This document shows, piece by piece, positions 1-12,407 of a stretch of DNA of 64,000 bases. Within the stretch, counting starts at the first letter, position 1. Each line of letters opens with the position of its first letter. A program made the translations under genes and the position numbers. Under the pieces are notes generated by a model. The model was not told the origin of the DNA and did no database searches. It was given only the letters and a program-made list of their open reading frames with translations. This DNA is from Plantago ovata (taxonomy: Eukaryota > Streptophyta > Magnoliopsida > Lamiales > Plantaginaceae). The stretch is taken from positions 86,228,753-86,292,752 of the forward strand of contig CM051456.1 of the NCBI GenBank assembly GCA_028274465.1, read 5' to 3'.

Positions 1-344
1 GCGGAATTCCTCGTTTTCGACGCGTTTTTGGATTTCTTCCCCTTTTCGGACTCGGTTTCTGTCTTCTAGTGGCCTTCTAACCTCCAGATTCGACCCCTAG
101 ACTCCAAATCCTATTCGGAAACCTTCAGATACTCCAAATAGGCTTCTGGAACACCAATTCCTTGTCAACTTGAATATAATTGCCCGGAAATCCTGGATTT
201 TCAACCAAAACCTGTAAAATAAAATCTAAAGGGAAACGTGACACTATTCTAATAAAATGCACTAAAATATAGCTAAATTAACATAGAGGATAGCTAAAAT
301 AGGTGAAAAAGAGTCAAATGAAAGTGTAAAATACACATTCATCA
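1..344 (-). mobile_element. LTR fragment of Athila/Tat-like element A
   Basis: This is the 5' portion of a minus-strand LTR of the same family as elements B-E. It ends at 344 with the family terminus (TGATGAATGTG read on the minus strand) and closely matches 45570-45907 and 54665-55001. The remainder runs off the left edge, so solo LTR and full element cannot be told apart. It is inserted in the accessory region of copia copy 2: the bases from 345 onward match the minus-strand paralogue near 10800-10870. Confidence 0.85.
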
Positions 345-2989
345 GTAGCTCTGCTACTAATCAAAGTCTTGGACTCCCAAGTTGGAGGAATAGACCAAGT
401 AGGCCTGAGAAGGTGGCCGCTGCTGATGCATATCTATGAGAACAAAACGGAGCTCAACTGGGCTAAGTACATTTTCAACAGAATTGTTGATTGTGTTACT
501 AAGTTCAAGGTTAAGGTGGAAGACAACAAAGTCTCACCTACCTTACCAGTTATGTATGGAATAAAGATATGCTTCATTCTTGAACACTTCAAGATTCAGC
601 TGAGAAACCCATTGCCAATCAAGAAATCTGTATGCAATGTGGGAAGAGCCTTCTACAAGCAGAATGTACCTAAGACTGCTAGCAAGAAACTTGAAAAATC
701 TAAGAAGACAACAGCTGCAAATGTTGTCAGCACAAGCCAGCAAGAAAGGTATACAACAGCTGCAGATGTCACCACTCAGCAACTTAGAGATGAAACTGCT
801 GTAGATGGTGGTGACAGAGATGAAACTGCTGTAGATGGTGATCATGCTAACACCACTACAACCGTTGCTGAAAATGCAACTACTGACGCCTCTGCTGAGA
901 AACTGGAGAAATCCAAGAAGAAAAAGAGGAAAGCTGATGATGACACTCAGACTGCAGCGTCATCAGCAAACCCCGTCCCCAAGAGAAAAAGGACAAATAA
1001 CCCAAGGAAGAAAACACTGGCTCACAAGTCAGTACCAATTGTCCATGATCTCTCGGGCGATTCTCAAGCAGTTGTTGAAAAGCAAACTCCAGTAGATGTT
1101 GACTAGGTGGTTACTGAAACCTATGTCAGCAACGTTGAAGTGTTTGCGGAAGCCTTCAACAATCAACTCAATGTTGATCCTTCTACTGTGAATAGACCAC
1201 AAGGCAGTGGAAATGAAATTCCTGCCCAAGTCCTAGATATCTACATTGTAGATAATCTTGATGACCCAACTCTGGAACCGGTTACTGATATCGCTGCAGA
1301 TATAAGAACCGTGGCACTTGCTGAAGCTGCCGTTGCTGAAACGATGGTTGCTGAACAAGCAACTCATTAGGTTGCTGAAGAACCAGTTGCTGAGACAGCA
1401 ATGGTTCAAGTCCCAGAAGTTGCTGAAGAAACACAAGAAGCATTATTCGACGATGCATCTCGCAATGCTGAGAATACTGGCCCCAGTTCACCAAAGACAT
1501 CAATTGAAAAAGTCTAGCTTGTACTGGAAGCTTTAAGCCAACAGATGGAATTGGATATTGAAGAAACATCCAACAAATCCATTGATGTTTTTATGACAAG
1601 CAGTGAGCTTAAGGGTCAAGATGCTTCTGCTCAACTTGTCATTTCAGAGACAAGGGAGATTGCTGAAATCGCACAGCTTTCTCAAACAGAGCAAGCCAAG
1701 AAGTCTGCTCAAGAAACGGTCCCAGAAACTGAAGAAACTGTTAATGCTGAAAGGACTGAGCCACAACCTGTCCTTATTCAGCAGGTAGATAACTCAACCA
1801 TCAGTAAAACTTCATTTTCTGAAACTCATTCTTTTTCTAATATTATGATTTCTCTACAAACTTCACAAGATGCAAGTCAGATGGTTGTTGAAGCCTCTGC
1901 ACCAGAATCAACACTCCTTGCTCAGCAGGTAGTTAAAGTTTTTGGTAATAAAACTAAGTTTGACAACTTAGTTCTTGTATCTAACTCATATTTATTTCAG
2001 GATGAACAAATGGAGGATGCTTCTCAAGCTCCTCAAGGAATGGAAATTGTACAAGCACAAACAACTGTGCAACATGAGCTTGCTGAAACTCAGCAGGTAA
2101 TTCATGTTTCAGCTTTGGACTCTAAAACAATTATCCAAACCTCTCCTGATCTAAATATTATTCTTTTTCAGGCTCTAAAGGAGACCACTGAAGTGGTGCA
2201 CATCACTGAAGATCCACAAGTAAGTTCTGAAGAACTTTACTTGAACTTCAAAAGAACAACCTTGTCAAGAGTTGCTAAGTCTGTCAGCAACTGGCAAAGG
2301 TACAGAAGGATGGATTTTTCTGATCTCCATTTTCATCTAACAAATGAGAAAAAGAGATCTTCTCTGCTGAAGCTCGAGACAGTTGTCCACTCCATACTTC
2401 TTGAAGATATGTCATATTCTCAGCTAATGAGCTCAAATCTGATTGCTCAAATCAGAGAGAATATGAAGGCAAAATTCAAGACTGCCTCTCCAGCTGAACA
2501 AGTTGTGATGCTCAAGGGTTCATTTGTACCCGTGGTGGCTGATCCCCACAAAACCAATGAGGAAGAGGAAGTAACGAGTGTTGCTTTATACAAGCATCTC
2601 GAGCTAGTTATTCTGACTGATGATGATGAAGAGGAAGAAGATGAAAACATCCCAACTGATCCCAGTGATGATGAAGGGAATGATTCAAAGGATAAAAAGG
2701 ACGACGATGATGACAATCAAGGTCCTAGTCCTGATGCTGGTGGACTAAAAATGACAGTTGCTGAAACTGAACAACAAGACAATCAGCAAGCTGAACAAAC
2801 ACCAACTCAGCATGAATCTCAACCTGCTCCTGCTGATGCTAAAAATCAAGAATCTGTACAAGGCGCTGATACTGAAGAGGAATACGCCAGAAAGTGAGCT
2901 GCCTTGAAACATGGCAAAAGCAAGTTTTCTAATGCCGAGTTATCTTTACTCGATGCCAAGGTCACTGATACAAACCTTGATGATGAAGA
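345..2989 (+). pseudogene. Accessory-ORF fragment of Sirevirus-like copia copy 2
   Basis: This plus-strand stretch is closely similar to the minus-strand accessory region of copy 1 (about 8260-10870), so the two copies belong to one family. Visible parts are a lysine-rich basic stretch near 900-1010, long low-complexity runs rich in Ala, Glu, Val and Gln, a conserved block near 2240-2500, and an acidic Asp/Glu run near 2610-2720. The fragment is bounded by LTR A on the left and by the LTR of copy 1 on the right. It is broken, with about three or four breaks. Accessory ORFs downstream of pol are known in Sireviruses, some described as envelope-like. I see no signal peptide or membrane segment here, and the function is unknown. 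Confidence 0.8.
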
Positions 2990-4520
2990 TGTTGGTCCCT
3001 TTAAACAACAACAAAAGACTAGGGGGGGTGGTGAATAGTCTTTTCAAACTTTCGTCGTTTAAAAACTTTCTCAGCAAGTGCTTATTACTTTTCAGTAATG
3101 AGTTTGCTGATACTTAACTTTCTCAGCAAGCGCAAGTTACTTCACAGTAACTAAGTTTGCTGATACTTAAAATCAGAGAGCGGAAGTCTTTGATACAATA
3201 AGTGCTTTTTCAGTAAATGAAGGTTTCAGCAAGTGATGTGAGTGACTGTGTACAGAAACATATGATTTGCTGAAAACTAAGTACAGTAAGTAAATCACAC
3301 AAACACTTTTATAGTGGTATCTGAGAGTGGCGTAAGCTCTCAACTAATCCACTTTGTCCTTTCCAGGACTGAATCCACTAAGATAAGTTTGAGGTTCCTT
3401 ACAACACCTATCTAGAGCGATCCAAACAGAAACCAAAGCACACTTTGCTTTGTCTCCAACCTAACTAGAGAACATAACCTTGTTCTCCACCAAACTTGGT
3501 ACTTTTAATCAGCAAAACTATGCTCGATTAAGTTCCCCATGAATATCACGCCTAGAAGGGTGTATTTTCAGTTAGAGAGGTTTGGGATGAGATAACTTAA
3601 TTATAACTTATTCAGTTACAACAAGTAATCTAAGAAACAAAACTTTGAATACTTTGCAGTAAACAAGTTTAATTGTTTCTGGTGTCAAGACTTGTTCTTG
3701 TCCGAAAGAAAGAAAGAACACTTAACTAATTTCTTAGCCGTGTAAGTTCTACTTCTTCACTAGTAGGATTATTGAAGAGTATGTGAGTTTAAGCACAAGT
3801 GAGAGTATGATCACGTTGTTGACACACTTCAACTCTTTGCCGGATGACCTCTATTTATAGTGAAAATAAGGAGCCGTTTGAATTTCAAATTCTAAGGCTT
3901 TTGTTCCTTAAAATGTCACTATCTTGCTTTTGTACTTTCAGCAGCGTCCTTGTTTGTCTTCTAGTCTTCATGTCCTTCGCGTGCATGCTTTGCATTTAAT
4001 GCTTATTTGAATAAAATTCAAACAGTAACATTGGAGCGCAAATGCAAGTGCTTTCAGCAAGAGGTCACATATGTTCCATCAGCAAGTGGTCAGTCTCAGT
4101 TTCAGCAAGCACAACCTACTATGTCATATAGATTTTCACTTATGCAATGCTGTTGCTGAAGTTTCCACTTTCTGAGCAACATGTGCCTTTGTAGATACCA
4201 GTCTTCAGAAATCTTCTAGTCTTCAGTCTTCGAAATCTTCAAGATTCTGAGCGGTTCTAAATGCTTCAATAGTTTGTTTGTAAAAACAAAGTACATCATC
4301 AGCAAATGTTTCAATAGGTTGTATTTCTTTTCAAAAAACAAGATACATCATAAGCGGTAAAACCAACCTATCTAGCACCTATTCTAAGTCTTCAGCAAAC
4401 GTTCCTGTTTTACAATGTCCTTAAAATTTTGAATTCCTATGGACCTTAAGAGTACTAGTTACTGGACTTTCCTTAATTTAGCATGGTTAATTGCTTATCA
4501 AAATTACAAGTTTCCTAACA
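2990..4520 (-). repeat. 3' LTR of copia copy 1
   Basis: The LTR of 1531 bp runs TGTTGGTCCC to TTTCCTAACA on the plus strand, with the canonical TG...CA ends. It repeats at 18336-19497 and, inverted, at 19562-20261. It contains about a dozen TCAGCAA/TTGCTGA heptamers. The flank 2985-2989 (gaaga) is the candidate target duplication, but its partner at the other end is lost. Confidence 0.9.
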
Positions 4521-4537
4521 AATTTCCCCCTTTTTGA
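4521..4537 (-). other. Polypurine tract of copia copy 1
   Basis: Read on the minus strand this is TCAAAAAGGGGGAAATT, directly abutting the LTR. It would be the plus-strand primer for reverse transcription in this family. Confidence 0.85.
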
Positions 4538-4784
4538 TGTTAGCAATCCATGGCCAAATTAATTGTTACCCTTTTAGAGGTTTCTGATGTTGAATAAATC
4601 AGTTGATTAATGCAAGCATACTTGAATAATTAAACAGTAAGCATAAGTAAATTGCATAATCAAAAACCAATAAGAGTCAAAAGCTTCATTGCTGATAGTT
4701 ATCTTTCAGAAGATTACAAGAAGTAGCAGAGATAACTAAATAAAATCAGCAAATAAAAACTTTAACAAAAACTATTACAGAGAG

Positions 4785-6086
4785 TTAAGCTCTTCCAGAT
4801 GATTTTCTCAAAATCTCTCTCACACTCTTCTCAACAAGTGCAGTAAATTCAACACAGTCCTTTTCGTAGTTCTCAAGAAGCCTACGGACTTGTAGTTGAA
4901 GAATCCTTGCATTTTTGCAGGCAGTATGATGATGCTTTTCAGCATTCATTTCCATGTAATGAGTTACCCACAAATGCATGCCCCAATTGCTGGCATGGAG
5001 AAGCTGTGTATCTGAAATGCTTTTAGGATGAATCTTTCTTAGCCAGAGAAGATCTTCTTCTTGATCCTTAGCAGTGAGATAGAAGTACTCATAAGGAATC
5101 AATCCAAGTCTCTTCTTTGTTTTCTTGGTTACTGGGTCAGAGTAATAAGCAATGCCAACTGGTTTTATGAAATCAGGTTCTTGTCTAAAAGTCTTACCAA
5201 TTGTAGTTCTTCTTACTGAGACTTCAAGATTCAACCATCTCCCAGCAATGTTTCTTGGAAGGGACTCTTCCCTTTGTTTCCTTTTTACCTTGAGTTCAAT
5301 CCATGTGAACATTTGGTTCAATATGGCTGTAGGAAAGAACTCATTCACCATCAAATCTTCCATCTTTAAGATCCAGCAACCATGAATGTTTCTGATCACA
5401 TTCTGAGTGGTTTCATCATTGCTGGTCTTTGTATACTCGATGCCGGAGCCAATAGCAATGCTGGCCAACCTCTTTTCTTCCTGTCTTTGCCTTCTTCTTC
5501 TTGACTTTGCATTGTCTTGATCTCTTACTGAAGATCTTGAGTCAGAAGAGAAATGCTTTGATTGGCCAGACGGAGTTAAGGCTGTAATTGGTCTAGCTCT
5601 TATGGCTTGAGCTATTGTCTGATTGTCATCATCATCATCATCATCTTCATTCAGATCTTGATGACTTTCAGTATGGCAAAAATCTTGAGTTTCAGCAGCA
5701 GTTTTTCTCTTTTTGGGACTTGCTGAATTTAACTCAGATTCTGCTCGCCTTTTAGAACTTTGCTCTCTTTCAGCAAGAGGTTCTATGGGCAGTGGCTCAT
5801 CAACAGTAGGAGGGGTTTGGGTTCTTTTTCTTGTGTTTCTATTTTCCCCCTTAGACATGGATTGCAACATCAGAGTGATATGCAGAGAATAGAACTCATT
5901 GCAATTTTCAGCAAGAGTACTTAAGCTGTTGTATTTCATGATGATTTGTTGCTGATCAGAAGTCATTTTTGACAACTCCTTTTGAATGCTCACCATGTTC
6001 TCCTCATGTCTTTTCTCTGTTGCGGCCTTATCATCCATGAAAGTCTGAGCCTTTACTAGAACGGTCTTTGCTAGCTTGAGTGCTTG
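4785..6086 (-). pseudogene. Accessory ORF of copia copy 1, distal part
   Basis: A reading region of about 417 codons lies next to the polypurine tract. It starts with a charged, probably coiled-coil stretch, then a basic Lys/Arg-rich segment that could act as a nuclear localisation signal (near 5690-5850), an acidic Asp run (near 5620-5650), and a better-structured half rich in Trp, Tyr and basic residues (4790-5400). No transmembrane helix or signal peptide is visible, which argues against a plain envelope protein. The solo LTR at 6092-7494 separates it from the rest of the accessory region. I do not recognise a known fold. Confidence 0.65.
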
Positions 6087-6091
6087 ACTTA
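6087..6091. repeat. Target duplication, left copy (ACTTA)
   Basis: This pairs with 7495-7499 around the solo LTR. Confidence 0.85.
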
Positions 6092-7494
6092 TGATGAACG
6101 TATTTTTGACGCGTTCATCTTGTCTTTTTTACCTTCTTTTTCTATCTTTTAGCCTTGTTTTTTGGTTAGTTTTGTAGAATAGTGTCACGTTTATTGTTTT
6201 CTGCATTTTTAGGCACTTAGGTACGAAATGGCATTTTTGGAGCTAAAAACGAGCTTTTTTGATAGAAAATGGCCCCGTTGAAGTTCCTTGATCTCCACGG
6301 CTTATTCGTGAGTGTTTGAGCATCAATAGCATTGAGAAGGATGAGTCCAAGGCACCCGAGGGCCGTACGAGGGCAAAAAGATTGAGTTTGAAGACAAAAA
6401 TCTGCCTAGGAGCCAAACTAAGCGCCTGGAATAGTGAAGCGCTCCGCTTCATTTCCAGGAGCTTTGGCACAGCAGCCAAGCGAAGCGCTTGGAGGGCCAA
6501 AGCGCTTCTCTTGCCAAGCGCTCCGCTTGGCCTCTCCAAGCGGTCCGCTTGGCAGCGATTACGTTTTCGGATTTTCCTTCTTAGATCTGATCTTCTGTTA
6601 CTTTTTGGAGATTTTTTGAACACTAGCTTCGTTTTGGAGAGCTCCTAAGCCCCAAAACTCATAGAAAAACTCAGATTGCATTGTATTTTAGATTGGATTA
6701 AATGTTTTGGCATAGGATTGCATCCGTTGTTTCATCTACGGAGAGGTTTTCATCAATACCCACCGATTAGTGACAGCTTGGTGGTAACATTGTATCATTA
6801 TCTCTTGTCTAGTAGTTTGATTTGATGTATTCTATTTACAATTCATATGATTTGATGTCTATGTTGATGAATATGAGTAGCTAAATCCTTTGTGTTGGTG
6901 GTAGAATGTAGAATATGCATGCTATGGGTTATGTTTATGCTTACATGAGATTGTGATTCAATCTTGCTGCAAATTCCTTCATATGATTCTTGGTTGCCTA
7001 TAAAATATATTCGAATTGAGTATAGTGACAAACTCTTGGTCAATGAAAGCTATAGGATTGTATGTTAGAGATTTGCAGCATGCTAGATAAATGGTGTTAG
7101 TGACAAGCACCTCTAAAGTATTGATAGTGGTCTTTTATTATGTGTGTCTTGAAAGTTACCTAGACGAGTTGCTTAGCAGACTTGATCGAAGGTTTTACGC
7201 ACTGAACTTGTGAGCATATTCGTAACCCATGCATGAGTATTTGATTTCTACCACCAACCGTTTTCCAAACTTGATTACAACAATCTGATTTCTCGTTGCT
7301 TTGTTCTAAGAAAACAATTCTATAAACACTTGAACTCGTTGTCTGAAATAACTAGCAAAAACCACAAACAAAGCCACATTAGGTTCCGAGAGAACGACAC
7401 TCGGGGACAACTTGCCATTGCACTCTAGTTTGTGTAGTGATAAGTGTTCTTTGGCTTTTTAAACAAATTTAATTGGTGAAAAACGACATCATCA
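6092..7494 (+). mobile_element. Solo Athila/Tat-like LTR with target duplication
   Basis: The 1403-bp segment begins TGATGAACG and ends CATCATCA. It is flanked on both sides by ACTTA (6087-6091 and 7495-7499), a clean 5-bp target duplication. No primer site, gag or polypurine tract lies inside, so this is a solo LTR left by recombination between LTRs. Short blocks (the GTGTCACGTTT motif, the block before GGTAACATTGTA, and the distal GAACGACACTCG block) match the LTRs of elements B-E, so it is a distant relative. It has its own array of AAGCG/CGCTT palindromes at about 6418-6557. It is inserted in the accessory region of copia copy 1. Confidence 0.9.
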
Positions 7495-7499
7495 ACTTA
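7495..7499. repeat. Target duplication, right copy (ACTTA)
   Basis: This pairs with 6087-6091 around the solo LTR. Confidence 0.85.
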
Positions 7500-10400
7500 C
7501 ATCTTCTTCATAGCTCTTGTGATAAAGACTGATGTCTTTCTGAGCTATTGTAAGAGTAGTAGTGCGTCTCAGCACTGTAGCCAATATTTTCCCAATGTCA
7601 AGTGGGCTCTCAGCAAGCAATGCCTCATCTTCGGCTTTGCAGGCATCATGGACTTTCTTCAGTGCCAGAATTCTAGGAGTAAACTCCTCAACTCGTGGGT
7701 ACGGCACTAGGTTTGGGGTTAAGGAATGAACTTTCACTTCTGAAGCAAACTGATCATCTTTCATCAACTCCTCTTAGATCATCGTCTATATCATTTATGT
7801 AGTCAGGAGGAGGAATTTGAACCACTTTGGGATCTCTCTTGGATTGTTCATCTTCATTTGCTGATAAATCATCGTCATCCTCAGATTCATCAAGGTCAGC
7901 AACCTTGGAACCTAAGTCAGCAGCTTCATTTCCTTTTGGTTGAGTGGTTGTTGATGGCAACGCTTCAGACTCAACAACTGGAGTTTCACCAGTAGTTAGT
8001 TTTAATTGAGTAGTTCCTGAGGGCAACGTTTGAGACTCAATTACTGGAGTTTCGCCAGTAGTTAGTTTTAATTGAGTAGTTGATGAGGGCAACATTTGAG
8101 ACTCAATTACTAGAGTTTCGCCAGTAGTAAGTGGAAGGGAGGGGACTTCCTGTGGTCTTACTCCTGAAGATTGACCAATTTCTAGATCCTGCGTATGCCT
8201 TGCATGGATCATGAGACTGTTTTGCAGAGCGCGTTGGTAATCTTCATCCAATTCATTTTCATCATCAAGGTTTGCATCAGTGACCTTGGCATCAGAAAGT
8301 TGGCTTTTGCCATGTTTCAAGGCAGCTCGCTTTCTGGCATATTCTTCTTCAGTATCAGCACCTTGTACAGGTGCTTGATTTTCAGCATCAGCAGGAGCAG
8401 GTTGAGATTCATGCTGAGGTTGTGGTTGTTCAGTTTGCTGACTGTCTTGTGGTTCAGTTTCAGCAACTGTCATTTTTAAACCACCAGCATCAGGACTTGG
8501 ACCTTGATTGTCATCGTCGTCATCTTTCTTATCCTTTGAATCTTTCCCTTCATCATCACTGGGATCAGTTGGAATATTTTCATCTTCTTCCTCTTCATCA
8601 TCATCAGTCAGAATTACTAGCTCGAGATGCTTGTATAAAGCAACACTCGTTACTTCCTCTTCCTCATTGGTTTTGTGGGGATCAGCCACCATGGGTACAA
8701 ATGAACCCTTGAGCATCACAGCTTGTTCAGCTGGAGAGGCACTCTTGAATTTTGCCTTCATATTCTCTCTGATTTGAGCAATCAGAGTTGAGCTCATTAG
8801 CTGAGAATATGACATGTCTTCAGGAAGTATGGAGTGGACAAACGTCTCGAGCTTCAGCAGAGAAGATCTCTTTTTGTTGATTGAAAGATGAACATGGAGA
8901 TCAGAAAAATCCATTCTTTTGTACCTTTGCCAGTTGCTGACAGACTTAGCAACTCTGGACAAGGTTGTTCATTTGAAGTTCAAGTACAGTTCCTCAGAAC
9001 TTACTTGTGGATCCTCAGTGATGTGCACCACTTCAGTGGTCTCCTTTGGAGCCTGAAAAAGAACAATATTTATATCAGGATAGGTTTGGATAATTGCTTT
9101 AGAGTTCAAAGCTGAAACATGAATTACCTGCTGAGATTCAGCAAGCTCATGTTGTACAATTTCCATTCCTTGAGGAGCTTGAGTAGCATCCTCCATTTGT
9201 TCATCCTGAAATAAATATGAGTTAGACACAAGTACTAAGCTGTCAAACTTAGTTTTATTACCAAAAACGTTAACTACCTGTTGAGCAGGGAGTGTTGATT
9301 CTTGTGCAGAGGCTTCAGCAACCATCTGACTTGCATCTTGAGAAGTCTGTAGAGATATCATAATATTAGCAAAAGAATAAGTTTCAGAAAGTGAAGTTTT
9401 ACTGATGGTTGAGTTATCTACCTGCTGAAGAAGGACAGGTTGTGGCTCAGTCCTTTCAGCATTAACAATTTCTTCATTTGCTGGAACTGTTTCTTCAGCA
9501 GACTTCTTGGCTTGCTCGGTTTGAGAGAGCTGCGCGGTTTCAGCAATCTCCCTTGTCTCTGAAATGACAAGTTGAGCAGAAGCATCTTGACCTTTAAGCT
9601 CACTGCTTGTCATGAAGACATCAATGGATTTGTTGGATGATTCTTCAATCTCCAACTCCATTTGTTGGCTTATAGCTTCCAGTACAAGCTGGACTTTGTC
9701 AATTGATGTCTTTGGTGAACTTGGGCCAGTATTCTCAGCATCACGAGATGCGTCGTTGAATAGTGATTCTTGTGTTTCTTCAATAACTTCTGGAACTTGA
9801 ACCATTGCTGTCTCAGCAACTGGTTCTTCAGCAACCGTGGTTTCAGCAACTTGATGAGTTGCTTGTTCAGCAACCATCTTTTCAGCAGCATCAGCAAGTG
9901 TCGCAGTTCTCATATCAGCAGCAATATCACTTGCTGGTTCCAGAGTTTGATCATCTAGATTATCTACAATGTAGATATCTGGGACTTGGGCAGGAATTTC
10001 ATTTCCACTGCCTTGTGGTCTGTTCTCAGTAGAAGGATCAACATTGAGTCGATCATTGAAGGCTTCTGCAAACACTTCAATGTTGCTGACATAGGCTTCA
10101 GTAACTACCTTGTCAACATCTACTGGAACTTGCGTTTCAGCAATTGTCTGGGAATTGTCTGAGAGGTCATGGACAATAGGTACTGACTTGCGAGCCAGTG
10201 TTTTCTTCCTTGTGTTACTTGTCCTTTTCCTCTTTGGGACAGGGTTTGCTGATGACGCTGCAGTCTGAGTGTCATCATCAGCTTTCCTCTTTTTCTTCTT
10301 TGATTTTTCGAGTTTCCCAGAAGCGTCAGTAGTTGCATTTTCAGCAACGGGAGTAGTGGTGTCAGCATGATCACCATCTAGAGCAGTTTCATCTTTGTCA

Positions 10401-11425
10401 CCACCATCTACAGCAGTTTCATCTCTAAGTCGCTGAGTGGTGACATCTGCAGCTGTTGTATACCTTTCTTGCTAACTTGTGCTGACAACATCTGCAGCTG
10501 TTGTCTTCTTAGATTTTTCAAGATTCTTGCCAGCAATCTTAGGTACATTCTGCTTGTAGAAGGATCTTCCCACATTGCATACAGATTTCTTGATTGGCAA
10601 TGGGTTTCTCAGCTGAATCCTGAAGTGTTCAAGGATATAGCATATCTTTATTCCATACATAAGTGGAAAGGAAGGTGAGACCTTGTTGTCTTCCACCTTA
10701 ACCTTGAACTTAGTGACACAATCAACAAGCATGTTGAAAATGTACTTAGCCCAGTTAAGTTCCGTTTTATTTTCATGGATATGCATCAGCAGCGGCCACC
10801 TTCTCAGGCCTACTTGGTCTATTCCTCCAACTTGGGAGTCCAAAACTTTAATCAGTAGCAGAGCTACTAGACCAAGTGAATGGCAGAGATGCTTCCTCTT
10901 AACGTGCTTTGTCCAAGTCCCGGGAGCAATCTCCCCTTTCTTCATTTTCTCATTTCTGACGTCACTGTAGAAAGCTTCAATTTCTTCGTCAGTGGCAGTG
11001 ACGTCATCTTCAGTTCCAGTGGTTGGAATCTGAAAGATTTCCGCTAAATCAGTCCATTTCAGGACGATTTGCGTGTTCTGAACTGTAGTAAAGATCACTT
11101 TTCCAGTGACTCCTTTACTATCAGTTAGGGACTGGATTTCTGCATTATTGTAGTACTCCATTGTGTCCAACATACTCACTTGCTTAGTGTGAGCAGTTAT
11201 AAAATTCATGAGGCCTTGTTGCTTGATAAATTCAAGCGCCTCTTCATTTTCATCGTCGAGTTCTTGTTCATAGAAGTATCGAATATACTTCTCTTTTGCA
11301 AATCCACCCCATTGCATCATCATCTCACACTTTGCAGTGTCAAGGTATGAAGGAGGCATAGGTTTTTCAGAGATTCTATCGTTTTTCAACACAACTTTCG
11401 TTGTGTTTGATACCGGAGTAGTCAC
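7500..11425 (-). pseudogene. Accessory ORF of copia copy 1, proximal and middle parts
   Basis: This long minus-strand reading region begins with MTTPVSNTTK near 11425. The first 300 or so codons (10472-11425) look globular and resemble the N-terminal domain of accessory ORFs seen in plant retrotransposons, sometimes labelled putative plant transposon protein. They include a hydrophobic stretch near LCHSLGLVALLLIKVL. The middle is low-complexity, rich in Ala, Glu, Gln and Val, with a Lys-rich patch (10230-10330) and an acidic Asp/Glu run (8500-8620). A 66-bp tandem repeat lies at 7935-8135. The plus-strand paralogue is at 345-2989. It is broken, with about four breaks. Its length beyond pol is unusual, and its role is unknown. 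Confidence 0.7.
7935..8135 (-). repeat. 66-bp tandem repeat, about three units, in accessory ORF
   Basis: Three units of 22 codons repeat in frame (cores LTTGETPVIESQ and TTQLK). The nucleotide units are also close to one another, which points to recent slippage or unequal exchange. Confidence 0.8.
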
Positions 11426-11540
11426 CGGAGCATTGCGTTTTTCAGCACTGTCAACCTTAGACGACTTGGAGGTCTTGGAAGACTGTCTCTTTGGTGCCTT
11501 TTCTTTTTATAGACAAGAGAATGTGTACGAAATAAGATAG

Positions 11541-12407
11541 TTTGCTTTTTGATCGGAGGTACAGTAGATTCAGGCTAAAATTTGCAGAGAAAGGAAATGT
11601 GAGTTAAAGAATTTTGTCATTTCTCTAACTTCTTCTTTATATAGTGTCTCTGATGTGTGAGAAACTCAATCGATTTGAGTTCTCAGCAAGGGCAAAACAG
11701 AGAAACAAAGGCGTTAGTGGAGCATTTGCATTGAATGCGTAGTGGCCCACTAACTAAAACCGTCAGAGCATTCTCTCTCTTTGTTTTGTTAACCGTTAGA
11801 TCAATAACTCCTTTTAATCAATGGCCACGATTGTATTTCATGTCATGATTATTACGAGTTTATCTGTGCCCGATTAACGTCACAAATTGATTTTACCGAG
11901 TTTTATGGGATTAGATTGCTTGCTGAAATAGACAAGAATCTTTTCAGCGAGTTTGCATAAATAGCCTAGATACTTGCTGAAAGTTCCCCCTTACTTAGAT
12001 ATCTCATATTTTTTTAAGTTTAAAAGATATTTCTGATTTCCCGTATCAGTAAATTCTTTTGTACTTGAGATATCCTTTGATAAAATCTGAGAAATGAATT
12101 TTGCTCTTTTTCTGAGTTCCCGTCTCAGAATATTCCCTTGATACTTGAATAACTGTTTCAGTATCTTTGATTATCTGAATGCCCGTGTCAGCAATCTTTA
12201 AGGTTTTTCTCTTATTGAGTGCCTGTCTCAGCAAGTGATCAAGTTTCCTAACAAATACCCGTTTTGAAGGAATTACTTGCTGAATGCCTGTTTCAGCAAT
12301 CATGTAGTGACCTATCATTTCTTAGAAGAAATTAGTGGATGGAGCTTTTAAGTAAGAATACTTTGGCTTGCTGAATACCTGTTTCAGTATCCTGCCAAGT
12401 GTATCCT
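11541..12407 (-). other. Non-coding spacer between pol and accessory ORF of copia copy 1
   Basis: No supported gene lies here. The half nearest pol (about 11930-12400) carries irregular short repeats of the type CCTGTTTCAGCAA, separated by 30-60 bp, plus more of the element-wide TCAGCAA heptamer. In related families this spacer is where a subgenomic RNA for the downstream ORF would be spliced. I cannot pick a site with confidence. Confidence 0.5.

Noticed and set aside
6243-6648. Overlapping open frames on both strands in the solo LTR
   Set aside because: They come from the AAGCG/CGCTT palindromes, which read open on both strands.
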